From the NCBI RefSeq assembly GCF_002368095.1, contig NZ_AP018227.1, positions 6,898,123-6,962,122 of the forward strand: 64,000 bases of DNA, written 5' to 3'. Shown here in pieces: positions 8,372-18,496 of the stretch; the first letter of the stretch is position 1, and every line of letters starts with the position of its first letter. The position numbers and the translations under genes are program-made. The notes below the pieces were generated by a model. It saw only the letters and a program-made list of their open reading frames with translations, was not told the origin of the DNA and searched no databases. The stretch is from Calothrix parasitica NIES-267. Its GTDB lineage: Bacteria > Cyanobacteriota > Cyanobacteriia > Cyanobacteriales > Nostocaceae.

Positions 8372-8789
8372 TGATTTGAGAGAGTAGCGAGTAGCGAGTA
8401 GCGAGCAAAAAAAGAAGGATTCAACGACCGTGATATTGCAGATATCCCCGATATTATTTAATTTGAAAACAAATAAATTTAGTCTAACTACCTAAACAAG
8501 AAGCATCTGTAGTGGTTTGGATTAAATCTGGATGAACAAAAAGTAATTCGACCTCTATATTTTATCTGTCCCGTAGAAAAATATCTTAAAACTGCATAAC
8601 CGACTAGTGAAGGTTCCCATAAATATATATAACGCTTAGAATTCAGTACAATTTAGTTCGTGCTTTGTGATGAGCGTACAAAAAGCAACAATAAATAGTT
8701 AATTTTTGTGAAATAGAGGAATAATAGTGTTTTTAATTTCAGTAAATATAAATAAAGCAGATATTTAAATGCTCTTATGGTAGAAATTT

Positions 8790-10271
8790 ATGTTTTTAGA
8801 AAAACCTATGCTTGTGAAAAAACGTATAAATTTGATTGATAAATTTTCTAGTTTTATCTGTTTTACAGCCAACAATCATCAAATCCAATTTAGTTGGAAA
8901 GTTGATGTAAGACTAGAAAATAATATGAAATTAAAATTGGCAGCAGATTCAGAAGCTAAGGAAAGTTTTTGGGCACAGTATTTTCTCAAGGTGCTATTAA
9001 CTAAAGACCGACCCAATAACTTAGAATGTAATTTTTCTATAGCGAAAAAACATTTCTCTGCATATTTACAAGAAGCCTGTTTTAAAGCAGCAAAGGATAT
9101 ACAATATGAATTTAAATATATCAAGCATAAATACTCCTTGGAAGAATTTTTTCAAATAGCAAACGTTGCCGCAAATTCACCCACAAAATATTTTAAAAAC
9201 TTCAATTTTGAACGGAACCAAATTAATATAGAAGCCTATGCGATTACGGCTTTTAAGAGATTTATTCGCAATCAAATCTATCGACAAGATTTAGAAGCAA
9301 GGAGAACAAGATTTTCCAGTTACGGCTTATTGAAAGATTTGAGTGCTGGGGAATTAAATGATGCTTTATTAGCGCAAAACTTTTACACTCAGCAAATTAT
9401 TCATCATCGTTTAGCTTGGCAGTGCTTTTGCGAAATGTTTCGGGTATCACCTAATTGCAGTGGCTCGCGAAACATAGGAGAAAATGAATTCAAGGCAATT
9501 GCAGATTATTATAATCAACGATGCAGTCAACTTAATCTTGATATTTTACCTGCAACAGATATCGTAATTCAAGAAATGCTTTTAACTTGTATAGATGCGG
9601 CTAAAAATTATCGCAACAAGCAATATTTATATTTTGAGGAAGATTATTTTGGTGCATCCGACCCAGCACCTTCTAAATGGGATGTCTTAATACAGCAAGA
9701 AGAATCTCAACAGCTAAAAGTTATTCTTGATAGGTTATTCATAAATATGCCAGAACAGTGTCAAATAATGTTCAAATTATGGCAGGGATTAAATTTAACT
9801 CAGACAGAAATAGCCCACCTTCTTAAGTATAAATACTCGGGTTTACAAAAACAGTATCAAGTAGCCCGTCAGCTAAAAAAATATAACAGAGATATTTTAA
9901 AGAAATTTGCCTCAGAATGGAATCAAAGCAATCCCGAGATACATATTAATAATGAGAAAGATATTGAAAGAATTAAATATGCTTTTCACAAGTACTTTCA
10001 CATCTATTGTCAACAGTTTATTTTTTCTCTATTGGATAAAGTTTTTGAAGATTTTGAGGATAAAAACAAAGAAAATATCTTAATTATTCAACTAGAAACT
10101 GATTATATAAAAGATTCAAATGAATTACCACAAATTCCCATCCGATTCTTAGAAAATTTCAAACACTACATGGAAAGGACTATGCATTTAGAACCAGATT
10201 CTCTTTCTATCGCAAACAATAAATTGGCTGATGTTGTGAATCAATGGATACGACGTACCAAACAAGGATAA
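8790..10271 (+). CDS. sigma-70-like regulatory protein
   Basis: This 493-residue protein resembles the large, divergent sigma-70-like proteins that cyanobacteria encode next to DUF1822 and CHAT genes. A helix-rich region around 150-165 (AYAITAFKRFIRNQIYRQDL) recalls sigma region 2. A helix-turn-helix of the region 4 type lies around 330-350 (GLNLTQTEIAHLLKYKYSG). The middle and C-terminus are not recognised. It is followed within 6 bp by a DUF1822 gene and then by a CHAT-CHASE2 gene on the same strand. A role in directing transcription of this cargo set is an inference. Confidence 0.6.
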   Translation: MFLEKPMLVKKRINLIDKFSSFICFTANNHQIQFSWKVDVRLENNMKLKLAADSEAKESFWAQYFLKVLLTKDRPNNLECNFSIAKKHFSAYLQEACFKAAKDIQYEFKYIKHKYSLEEFFQIANVAANSPTKYFKNFNFERNQINIEAYAITAFKRFIRNQIYRQDLEARRTRFSSYGLLKDLSAGELNDALLAQNFYTQQIIHHRLAWQCFCEMFRVSPNCSGSRNIGENEFKAIADYYNQRCSQLNLDILPATDIVIQEMLLTCIDAAKNYRNKQYLYFEEDYFGASDPAPSKWDVLIQQEESQQLKVILDRLFINMPEQCQIMFKLWQGLNLTQTEIAHLLKYKYSGLQKQYQVARQLKKYNRDILKKFASEWNQSNPEIHINNEKDIERIKYAFHKYFHIYCQQFIFSLLDKVFEDFEDKNKENILIIQLETDYIKDSNELPQIPIRFLENFKHYMERTMHLEPDSLSIANNKLADVVNQWIRRTKQG

Positions 10272-10276
10272 TTGTT

Positions 10277-11548
10277 ATGCTAAATAATAGTAAAATGTTA
10301 GACTTTGATGGATTGATAGAAATTAACCCAGAACATTTATGGATGGAGTTTTCTGTTCAAGAACGGGAAGCAGCTTGGAATCAAACGGTAAGTCATAATT
10401 ATCAAAATGATAGTGCTACTTACAGAGCTTTTGTGAATCGTTTATGTTTAAATACTTTCGTTAAATGGTTAGAGGATGAACCAGAATTACGAGAAAAATT
10501 CCAAATACCAATATCATCCGATAATTTAGATAATCAATGGAAATTTGTAAATGGAGTTGACTTTGATTTAAATTTTAATTTAAATCAAAATCACGCTCGA
10601 TTAGTTTTAATTCCCAGCGAGCAAAGTATTCCAACTGAGTTTCGCATTCCGCAAGAATGGGTTGATATTCCTAATTGGGCTGCTAATTATTATCTAGCAG
10701 TACAGTTAAATATTGAAGAAGGTTGGTTAAGGATATGGGGATTTATTAGTCACGAACAAGTTCAGCAGAAAGCACAATATGATTCAATTGATAGAACCTA
10801 TTGCGTAGAAAATCGGGATTTGATTGCCGATATTGATGTTATGTGGATAGCAGGAGAAATCTGTCCTCTTCATAAACCACAAACAAAATTATTACCAAGT
10901 CTATCTGAGGTTGAAGCCAAAGAGATTATCAAAAAATTAGTGGATTCAAATGCTTATTCACCTCGTTTGCATGTTAAATTTTCTGAATGGGGAGCGATAT
11001 TAGCCTCAGACAAATACCGTTCCATTTTGTACAAGCAGAAAACCAAAGATTGGCAAGTTAATCTCATGGACAATACACAAAAGGTAGTACAAAATTTAAG
11101 TTTGTGGTTTGAAAATATTTTTGATGGGGGTTTCCGTCCTGTTGATGATTTATTTAACTTGAGCGATACAGTAGCTCTTAAATTTAGGAGTGATTCTGTT
11201 TTAAATGAGGTTTACGTTAAAGGAGCTAAACTGATTGATTTAGGAATGCAGTTAGAAAGTAATTCTGTAGCTTTATTAATTGGTTTGTCACCCCAGGTCG
11301 ATAATAAGGTTGGTATTCGAGTACAGCTTTATCCAGCTTCTGGAGAGACGTATTTACCAGATAGCATTCAGTTAGCTTTGCTTTCTGAATCTGGAACTAC
11401 TTTACAATCTGTTGAATCTAGAAGTTACGATAACTATATTCAATTGAAACGATTCAAGCTACCATTGGGGAAAAATTTTAGCATTCAAGTAGCTCTTAAG
11501 GAAATCAAGATAAAAGAGGACTTTGTACTTGAAGGGCTTGTATATTAG
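10277..11548 (+). CDS. DUF1822 family protein
   Basis: A 423-residue protein of the cyanobacterial DUF1822 family, function unknown. Recognisable features are the N-terminal INPEHLWMEFS...REAAWN stretch and the C-terminal block reading LIDLGMQLESNSVALLIGLS, then QLYPASGETYLPDS and SRSYDNYIQLKRF. The same C-terminal blocks occur in the protein at 24056-25111. The ATG at 10277 is chosen because AAGGA lies 9 bp upstream and it falls just past the sigma-like gene's stop; a frame-open start at 10244 would overlap that gene. Cytoplasmic; no signal peptide or membrane segment. Confidence 0.7.
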   Translation: MLNNSKMLDFDGLIEINPEHLWMEFSVQEREAAWNQTVSHNYQNDSATYRAFVNRLCLNTFVKWLEDEPELREKFQIPISSDNLDNQWKFVNGVDFDLNFNLNQNHARLVLIPSEQSIPTEFRIPQEWVDIPNWAANYYLAVQLNIEEGWLRIWGFISHEQVQQKAQYDSIDRTYCVENRDLIADIDVMWIAGEICPLHKPQTKLLPSLSEVEAKEIIKKLVDSNAYSPRLHVKFSEWGAILASDKYRSILYKQKTKDWQVNLMDNTQKVVQNLSLWFENIFDGGFRPVDDLFNLSDTVALKFRSDSVLNEVYVKGAKLIDLGMQLESNSVALLIGLSPQVDNKVGIRVQLYPASGETYLPDSIQLALLSESGTTLQSVESRSYDNYIQLKRFKLPLGKNFSIQVALKEIKIKEDFVLEGLVY

Positions 11549-12626
11549 ATATGAATGAGTTAGTTGTATTCAATCTATGTTCATGGGTTTACAGTTTCAA
11601 TATTATTTACGAACTCAAACAACATCTGATTTGTAATGACATTAAAATAAGTTGAGGTTTCAATGCAATAAAATACTTTCTTAGATAGATGATATGAAGC
11701 AATTCAAAGTCACATTTATAAGAGCAATTGCTTGAATAGCACATTAAAAGTCAATAGTTAAGCTAGTATTTGGGTATTATTTATTAGTGCTATAAAGTTT
11801 TTCCGTCAGTTTCATAATAGAAATAAGCTGTTTATTGAATAATTATCTAATAGTATTAGAAAATAAGTTGAAAGCAAATAATTAACAAATTCAAAGCAAT
11901 ATTAATCAAATAAAAAAGTAAAAAAATCAAAATTAATTATGAATAACAAATATTTTTATTTTCTTCAGGGGTTAAATACTTATATTCTAGAAAGTGTAAT
12001 TAAAGTTTCTGCTGATTTAACCTTGCAAAATTAACTAGTAGTCTTTTTCATAAATTCCGACGGGTTGTAGAGACGTAGCAGTGCTACGTCTCCCTACGGT
12101 TGCAGGAAAAACAAACCCTTCAGAATTTATGCAATCAACTACTAGTAGTTCATTTCATTAATTTTGACAGTTTTGTTTTCTACGGACGTAATGTAGAGAC
12201 GTTATAAATAACGTCTCCCGACATTTCCAAAGAAAACGCGACCAGAGCGGAATTAATGAAAAGGACTACTAGTGGTCTGTCCCATTAGTTGTAAGGGTAA
12301 ATCATTGTTTATACATAAAGGCTGAAACCCTAATTATTTGGCGCTTAAGCGCAACTACGAACAAAGATAGAAACCCATCATTTTTTATGGGACAGACTAT
12401 TAGTAATAATCCATTATATTGATTTTGATATAAAAATTTTTCTCTACTCCTTAATCTGCAATTCTGTACCTTCTGTTAATTATCTTCCCCTCTCGTCTAT
12501 TCCCTTTTTTGACCATCAACGCTAACATAGGTACAGAAATTCATAAATTATTTAATATCCAAATAGCCGGGGAAGATGTAAAAATAAGAATAACTTTGTA
12601 CTCGAAGATTTTTCCTGTTATGGATT
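11549..12626. other. 1.1-kb intergenic region with MITE cluster
   Basis: No gene is supported between the DUF1822 and CHAT-CHASE2 genes. The central third is a cluster of three palindromic repeats (12035-12404, listed separately). The repeats probably invaded an originally tighter sigma/DUF1822/CHAT-CHASE2 gene string. That is an inference from the shared strand. Confidence 0.5.
12035..12404. repeat. tandem cluster of three CTAG-ended palindromic elements
   Basis: Three MITE-like units share their CTAG ends: 12035-12145, 12142-12272 and 12269-12404. Each has complementary termini, and the first two have internal GTAGAGACGT/ACGTCTC inverted repeats. The middle unit is nearly identical to 53837-53966 in the nifE element. 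Confidence 0.75.
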
Positions 12627-15035
12627 ATGAGTAAGTTAGTGGTAGTAAATCTGGGTCAAGGTAGCTTACAAGAGGGATTTAATGGTGTAATCGCTCAAGT
12701 TTTTGATAGCCTTCAGCAAGAGAATTCTTTCCCAATTCAATTCACCGGAAGTTTACCTCCTGCACCAGAACTGACTGAACTTTACAGACGTTGGCGAATT
12801 ATCTACAATTTACTTTATGATTCTTTGATTCCGGATTTGAATTGGCGACAGCAATTTGAATTAGATGATGAGATTGAAATTGACTCGGAAGATGTAACTA
12901 ATATTTCATCGGTTGAATTTCATAATCTATGTCAAGATTTAAAAGATAAGATTAATCATTGGCTTAATTCTTTAACTTTTGTTGATTTAGAACAAAAATT
13001 ACGTACAAAGTTACATTCTGCGGAAGAAATACAGGTAATTATTCAAACTGATTTAGATGAGGTGCGGCGATTACCTTGGAACTTATGGGACTTTTTTGAT
13101 GATTATCCAAATGCAGTTTTATGTTTGAGTAAACCGGATTTTGAACGGTTACAAAATAACTATAGACCTCGTAAGGGCAAAATCAGAATTTTAGCAATAT
13201 TGGGTAATAGTGAAAATATTGATATTCAAGAAGATAGACTAATCTTAGAAAATTTACCCGGTGTAGAAACAACTTTTTTGGTGGAAGCTCAGCGTCAAGA
13301 ATTAGATTTGATGCTTTGGGATGAGAGAGGATGGGATATATTATTTTTTGCAGGACATAGTTCTAGTCAAGAAAATGGGGAAACTGGAAAAATTTATATC
13401 AATAGAGATGATAGTTTAACAATAGACCAATTAAAAAACGGTTTGAGAGCTGCTATAGCTCGGGGGTTACGGTTAGCTATTTTTAATTCTTGCGACGGTT
13501 TGGGATTAGCTACCCAATTAACTTCATTGCACATACCCCAAATGATTGTAATGCGAGAACCCGTACCAGATTTAGTCGCGCAAAGATTTTTACAGTTTTT
13601 CCTATCAGCTTTTTCTGAATCTAAATCATTTTATCGTGCGGTACGTGAAGCTGGTGAGAAATTACAGGGCTTAGAAGCACAATTCCCCTGTGCTAGTTGG
13701 TTACCAGTTATTTGTCAAAATCCCACTGAAGCACCTTTGGTTTGGTCGAATCCCGTTAAAAACTCAGAATCACTGAATTATTTCCCATTATCTCTGCGAC
13801 AGATTATACCTGCTATTTTAAGTACTAGCTTGGCTATTGCAACAGTAATTATGGGATTAAGAAGTCTGGGAGTCTTGGAGAATTGGGAATTGGCAGCTTT
13901 TGACAGTATGATGCGATCGCGTCCTGATGAGGGAAAAGACAGTCGGATTTTAATAGTTGAAATTACGGAATTAGATGTACAACGACAGAATGCAGAAGAA
14001 AGAGGTGCAGCTTCAATTTCCGATAGTGCTTTAGCCGATTTGGTGAATAAGTTAGAAAAACACGACCCACGAGTTATTGGCTTAAGTATTTACAGAGATA
14101 GTCCGATAAAATCCAAATACGCACAACTAAAAGAATGGATGAAAGCAAGTTCCAAATTTATTGGAGTTTGTCAGGTCAGCGAAGGAGAAGAAAATCCCGG
14201 TGTACCACCACCAAATCAAGTCTCCTCACAAAGTTTGGGATTTACCGACGTTGTAGAGGATTCCGATGGAGTTTTACGTCGTCACTTATTAGCGATGACA
14301 CCCGCAGAACCTTGCGATACCGATAAATCATTTAGCTTCCAACTAGCAGAGCGTTATTTAGCTCAAGAGAATAGCAGAATTAAACTTAATCCTCCAGAAA
14401 ATTCCGAATCGGGTCATAAATTTGTAGTTCCCTATTTAGAGAGTAACAGCGGTAGCTACAGCAATATTGATAGTCTTGGTTATCAAGTCATGTTAAATTG
14501 GCGTTCGACACCTGAAATTGCTAACCGAGTAAGTTTATTTGAAGTACTTAATAATGAAGTAGAACCCGATTTAGTTAAAGATAAAATAGTTATCATCGGT
14601 ACAACAGCAGAAAGTTTTAATAATTATTGGTCAACACCCTATAGCAATGTCAAATCAGCAAAAAATAAAACTCCAGGGGTAATTATACACGCTCACATGA
14701 CCAGCCAGATTATTAGTGCAGCCCTTGATAATAGACCGTTGTTGTGGGTATGGTCAAAATGGACTGAAGCGCTTTGGATTTACTGCTGGTCAATAGTTGG
14801 GGGAATACTAGCTTATCCAAGTAAATCATCATTACAATTAGCATTAAATCTAGGGTTAGCCCAGGTTATATTATATTTTATTTGCTATAACTTATTAATT
14901 CAAGGTGCTTGGGTACCCTTCATTCCATCGGTCTTTGGGTTATTAGCAGGTAGTGGAACTGTTGCGACCTATAGAGTAAAAAAAGACCGATTAATTAAGA
15001 GTCAACAATTTTATGATTCTCGCGTATTTTCTTAG
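12627..15035 (+). CDS. CHAT-CHASE2 membrane protein
   Basis: This 802-residue protein joins a CHAT caspase-like protease domain (about 130-370) to a CHASE2 sensor domain (about 415-690). The putative catalytic pair is His244 in FFAGHSSS and Cys289 in IFNSCDG. One membrane segment lies around 390-410, before CHASE2, and two or three around 715-780 after it. CHASE2 should therefore face the periplasm, with the CHAT domain in the cytoplasm. No kinase or cyclase output follows CHASE2, so the N-terminal protease is the likely output. It converges on the haemagglutinin-like gene, with a 33-bp gap. Confidence 0.82.
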   Translation: MSKLVVVNLGQGSLQEGFNGVIAQVFDSLQQENSFPIQFTGSLPPAPELTELYRRWRIIYNLLYDSLIPDLNWRQQFELDDEIEIDSEDVTNISSVEFHNLCQDLKDKINHWLNSLTFVDLEQKLRTKLHSAEEIQVIIQTDLDEVRRLPWNLWDFFDDYPNAVLCLSKPDFERLQNNYRPRKGKIRILAILGNSENIDIQEDRLILENLPGVETTFLVEAQRQELDLMLWDERGWDILFFAGHSSSQENGETGKIYINRDDSLTIDQLKNGLRAAIARGLRLAIFNSCDGLGLATQLTSLHIPQMIVMREPVPDLVAQRFLQFFLSAFSESKSFYRAVREAGEKLQGLEAQFPCASWLPVICQNPTEAPLVWSNPVKNSESLNYFPLSLRQIIPAILSTSLAIATVIMGLRSLGVLENWELAAFDSMMRSRPDEGKDSRILIVEITELDVQRQNAEERGAASISDSALADLVNKLEKHDPRVIGLSIYRDSPIKSKYAQLKEWMKASSKFIGVCQVSEGEENPGVPPPNQVSSQSLGFTDVVEDSDGVLRRHLLAMTPAEPCDTDKSFSFQLAERYLAQENSRIKLNPPENSESGHKFVVPYLESNSGSYSNIDSLGYQVMLNWRSTPEIANRVSLFEVLNNEVEPDLVKDKIVIIGTTAESFNNYWSTPYSNVKSAKNKTPGVIIHAHMTSQIISAALDNRPLLWVWSKWTEALWIYCWSIVGGILAYPSKSSLQLALNLGLAQVILYFICYNLLIQGAWVPFIPSVFGLLAGSGTVATYRVKKDRLIKSQQFYDSRVFS

Positions 15036-15068
15036 CGATTGACGACTAAAAATTATTAAAACATTAAA

Positions 15069-17402
15069 TTACGAACAACTAGATTGATTAAATTTTTTAC
15101 CAGTGAAATTATCTTTCCCAGCCACAAAAAAGATATCACCAGTTTTATTTTTAATCCATCCAGTAGCTTCAACAATTCGATTTTGCATCTGATATTTCCC
15201 CCTATCTCCTTGTCCCCCTGTCCCCCTGTCACCTCGTTCCCTTGTCTCCCCATCTCCCCTTCTCCCCATCTCCCCCTCTCCCCCTCTCTCCCTCCCTCCA
15301 TCAACCCAACCAACATCCAAACCAGAGTCACCGCTCAAAGCTTCACCAGGTAAACTGGGTAAACCACCACGTCTGATATAAACAAATTCGCTTTGATTTC
15401 CCCTAGTAAATCGACAAACCTGAGAAACTTTTGTATCGATTGGTATCTCTGGTAATTCCACTAATTCCCTCGTGGGTTCAACATCTTGAGCAACAATATT
15501 TAATTCCCCGTTTAAATTCGGGTTTTGTTGAGAAATTGCGGTGATATCGCTGGTTATAAGCTCTTGAGGATTTAATTCGTTAGGATTCTGAGGAGATAAA
15601 AGTTCTGTTAATTCATCTCGACTGCGGGGTTGAATCCCAAAAATACCATTAGCATTAATATCAACTCTACCACCATTACCAGTAAAAGCGTTCGCGGTAA
15701 TATCGCTGTTTTCTTGGGGAACGGCAACTATAAAACCGTTGGGAATATTAATATTGATACTACCACCATTACCATCAGATCCAGCTTTTCCAGCATTAGT
15801 TGAAATTTGACTATTACGACGCAGTAATAGTAAATCTTTTAACTGGAGATTGATATTACCTCCGTTTGCTGATTCGGTTTCAGAAATTAGTTTACCTTGG
15901 TTATTTAAAAGTATAGAATCGGCAGTAACTTTGAGTTCTCCTGCATTTCCTAGTTTAGTTGTATCGCCGACAACTGTAAAATTTGGTGGAAGTTTTAGGG
16001 ATTCGTTACCCACGCTAATTTCACCCCCATGCTTGACAATCAATTGTTTTGTAGAAAGCCTTATGTTTCCTGCATCCGCTGAATTGAATGTTTTAGATGC
16101 AAGCGAACTCCCAAAACCTGCTGCTGATGTACCAACTATCTCTATAAGCTCAGAAGCATTTACGGTTAAATTTCCTCCTTTTCCAGTAGCTAGAATAAAT
16201 TGTGAATTATCCCCCATACCACTAGTTACTACTGATACCAAAGCTCCATCATAAATCAGTAATTTGGTTGTATTAATAGTAATGTTTCCTCCATTACCAT
16301 CACCAAAACTATCACTAGACAATAGAGTAAGATCAAAATTATCGCCAATAAGCTCTACAGAGTCTGAAGCATTTACAGTTATATTACCTGCTGCACCTTT
16401 ACCTAAAGTAGCAGTTATTATAAGTGCGCCATCCCGAGCAACTAACTTTCTTGCATTAATTGTTAAGTCTCCAGCATCTGTGACACCTCTTGTTCCGGTA
16501 TTTAAATAACTACCAACTAACTCAACATTATTACCTTGCAATCTAATACTACCACCGCCATCTTCACCACTCACGTCCACTATCGATCCAACGGTCGAAT
16601 CATTAATATTTTGTTGAATTAATCTAATATTGCGAAAATTTTCCGCACCTTCATATCCCAAAATCCAACCTTTATCTGTTGAGTTGAGATTAACGAAACT
16701 ATTAGTTGCAAAACTCCCTAATTCAATTCGTCCTGAATCTACGGTTAAATTACCACCCTCTAAGATTATATCGCCGCCAACAAGAGCTAAGGTTTTACCA
16801 GTAGGTACTTGTAAACCAACAGGTTGACCAAAAAAATTAGTTACACCATTTACAGATGCTTGGGATTGATTGCGAATTGCTGCAACTGCTGAGCCAAATT
16901 GTAATCCCACGGGAACGTTTATCGTTAATAGAGGTGCTGTTTCCGGTTGAGTAGCGCTAAATTTTGTCCCATCTGCAAAATTAATACTACTTGCAGTAGT
17001 TGCTAAAAAAGAACCACCAATATCTAAAGCAGCACTCTTCCCAAAAATAATTCCATTGGGATTAATTAAAAATAAATTTGCCGTACCATTAGTGCGAAGT
17101 ATACCGTTAATATTAGAAATAGACTTGCCTGTAATTCGGGTAATAATATTTTGAATATTTGTAGAATTGTTGAAATATCCTATTTGATTGACTGGTATGG
17201 AAAACTGTTCAAAACTATGAAATAAATTGCTTCCTACTTGACTTCCATCTTCAATAGTTCTGATATTACCCTGGGTTTTTACAGTTGAATTATTAAGTAA
17301 AGTTGCATCTGGAATTATTTGAGCATTCAGGTTGTTAGCATCAACTGCTATTATCGTAAATATCGCAAATCCTAGCTTCTGAAAATGACGTTTCGCAATC
17401 AT
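15069..17402 (-). CDS. filamentous haemagglutinin-like exoprotein (two-partner secretion type)
   Basis: A 777-residue secreted protein with a signal peptide (about 1-27, ending LNAQ), an N-terminal TPS/haemagglutination-activity domain (about 30-170, with NPNGIIFG and NGTANLFLINP motifs), then beta-helix repeats (NITVNAS, GGNITINT types). The C-terminal 120 residues include Cys in KVSQVCRFT and a Gly/Arg/Asp/Glu-rich run (about 690-740) encoded by a CT-rich repeat at 15195-15300. It would need a TpsB outer-membrane partner, and none is in the window. Role: probably surface adhesion or matrix. Confidence 0.8.
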   Translation of the reverse strand: MIAKRHFQKLGFAIFTIIAVDANNLNAQIIPDATLLNNSTVKTQGNIRTIEDGSQVGSNLFHSFEQFSIPVNQIGYFNNSTNIQNIITRITGKSISNINGILRTNGTANLFLINPNGIIFGKSAALDIGGSFLATTASSINFADGTKFSATQPETAPLLTINVPVGLQFGSAVAAIRNQSQASVNGVTNFFGQPVGLQVPTGKTLALVGGDIILEGGNLTVDSGRIELGSFATNSFVNLNSTDKGWILGYEGAENFRNIRLIQQNINDSTVGSIVDVSGEDGGGSIRLQGNNVELVGSYLNTGTRGVTDAGDLTINARKLVARDGALIITATLGKGAAGNITVNASDSVELIGDNFDLTLLSSDSFGDGNGGNITINTTKLLIYDGALVSVVTSGMGDNSQFILATGKGGNLTVNASELIEIVGTSAAGFGSSLASKTFNSADAGNIRLSTKQLIVKHGGEISVGNESLKLPPNFTVVGDTTKLGNAGELKVTADSILLNNQGKLISETESANGGNINLQLKDLLLLRRNSQISTNAGKAGSDGNGGSININIPNGFIVAVPQENSDITANAFTGNGGRVDINANGIFGIQPRSRDELTELLSPQNPNELNPQELITSDITAISQQNPNLNGELNIVAQDVEPTRELVELPEIPIDTKVSQVCRFTRGNQSEFVYIRRGGLPSLPGEALSGDSGLDVGWVDGGRERGGEGEMGRRGDGETRERGDRGTGGQGDRGKYQMQNRIVEATGWIKNKTGDIFFVAGKDNFTGKKFNQSSCS

Positions 17403-17462
17403 AATTCATTTCCGTATTGCACTTTAAACAAAATACCACAATAGTAGCCATGGCAAAATAAT

Positions 17463-17492
17463 ATCCTCGACTTCTATTCTAAAGTCGAGGAT
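17463..17492 (-). terminator. hairpin between the Cys-rich peptide gene and the haemagglutinin gene
   Basis: ATCCTCGACTT and AAGTCGAGGAT form a perfect 11-bp stem with an 8-base loop, followed leftward by an AT-rich run. It probably terminates or attenuates transcription from the small gene at 17523-17930. Confidence 0.55.
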
Positions 17493-17522
17493 TTAAGTGT
17501 TTATAAAATGCTTCAGTTACAT

Positions 17523-17930
17523 CTAATTAGATGGTGGGCATATAAAGGGATTACAGCGAACAGGTTTGTTTAATGTTGTACACCAACACGAACTGAATAG
17601 TGCAAATGAATTCACGGGAATTGATAGTAACGATTCTCTTACTTCTTGTAATTCTTGTTTTTGAATCACACCTTCTTTGACTTCTTCCTCTACTTGCTCT
17701 CGTAATTTAGTTAAGTCAATAGAAACATCAAGCACTAAGGCTTCCTCTAGACCTTTTTTAGTTAGCAAGTCAATAAACTTTGGGTTATCGATTGATTCTA
17801 GAAATGTATCGATAATTTCTTCTTTTAGCTGGTTTATTTTTTCCATCTTTACAATTGTTCCCTCTTGTTGATTTTCTTGTAGTTTCACGATTGTTTCATC
17901 ATTTAAAGTTTGTGCATTTTCAGCCTTCAT
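17523..17930 (-). CDS. small protein with acidic helical leader and Cys-rich tail (possible peptide precursor)
   Basis: This 135-residue protein has no family that I recognise. Residues 30-100 are charged and helical (EKINQLKEEIIDTFLESI, then acidic repeats). The tail, after LLSIPVNSFALF, holds five Cys in about 22 residues (SSCWCTTLN, RCNPFICPPSN). That split of a long acidic helical part and a short Cys-rich end is typical of precursors of ribosomally made, modified peptides. No modifying enzyme or exporter lies nearby. The start is well set by GGAGA 8 bp upstream. It is co-directional with the haemagglutinin-like gene. Function unknown. Confidence 0.6.
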   Translation of the reverse strand: MKAENAQTLNDETIVKLQENQQEGTIVKMEKINQLKEEIIDTFLESIDNPKFIDLLTKKGLEEALVLDVSIDLTKLREQVEEEVKEGVIQKQELQEVRESLLSIPVNSFALFSSCWCTTLNKPVRCNPFICPPSN

Positions 17931-18496
17931 AATTATTTCTCCTGATTTATTAATTGTTCGATGATAGGACGAATGACTCTAGCAAAAGTATGATTTTAAT
18001 CTGAATACTTTTGCTTGCGAAAAGCTGTTATATGCTGCCTCTTCAACCAACTAGTTAGAAGGTCAAGAAACGCGATTAAACGGTTAAGTCAATTTGTAGA
18101 AGGTGAAGAAGTTGTCTTTCCCCCTCATATTCTTAAATAGAACTCATTGCAATGAACCTATCCACTTTTGAACGTAATATAAACAACAAATATTTTTTCT
18201 ATTTTCCAGATACCACTTGAAAATCAAATTCACGCAGTTCTGACTAGTGTTGTAATTGAAGCAGAAGTCAAGGACAATATCAGTTGCAGCAGATTTCATC
18301 TGAGTGAGGTACAGCTTGAGGATGCAGGGGAAGGGGAAACAGGAAGTATGAAAAATCTACCTCATCAATTATTTATTATTATTCTATTAGATAATTTGAT
18401 AAGCTATCTGCAATGATTCAATTCAAAAATTATTGATATAATCTTGAATTAAAAATAAATGTAAATATAAATTGTTAGGGAAAGAGAATTATTTTG
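17931..18496. other. 566-bp intergenic region between divergent genes
   Basis: No gene seen. It must hold the promoters of the Cys-rich peptide gene (leftward) and the DUF928 gene (rightward). No repeat family was recognised. Confidence 0.4.

Larger units (their letters stand above)
7466..8789. other. 1.3 kb without recognisable genes, with repeats
   Basis: AT-rich DNA with many stops in all frames. It holds a dispersed repeat (8085-8192), a palindromic MITE-like element (8263-8371) and a short GAGTAGC tandem run (about 8383-8406). The promoter of the sigma-like gene at 8790 probably lies in the last 200 bases. Nothing else stands out. Confidence 0.5.

Noticed and set aside
11551-11655. 34-codon frame directly after the DUF1822 gene
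   Set aside because: Too short, with no signal peptide, family or ribosome binding site.
15850-16827. Several plus-strand frames opposite the haemagglutinin-like gene
   Set aside because: They are Pro/Ser/Val-rich shadows of the beta-helix repeats on the minus strand.
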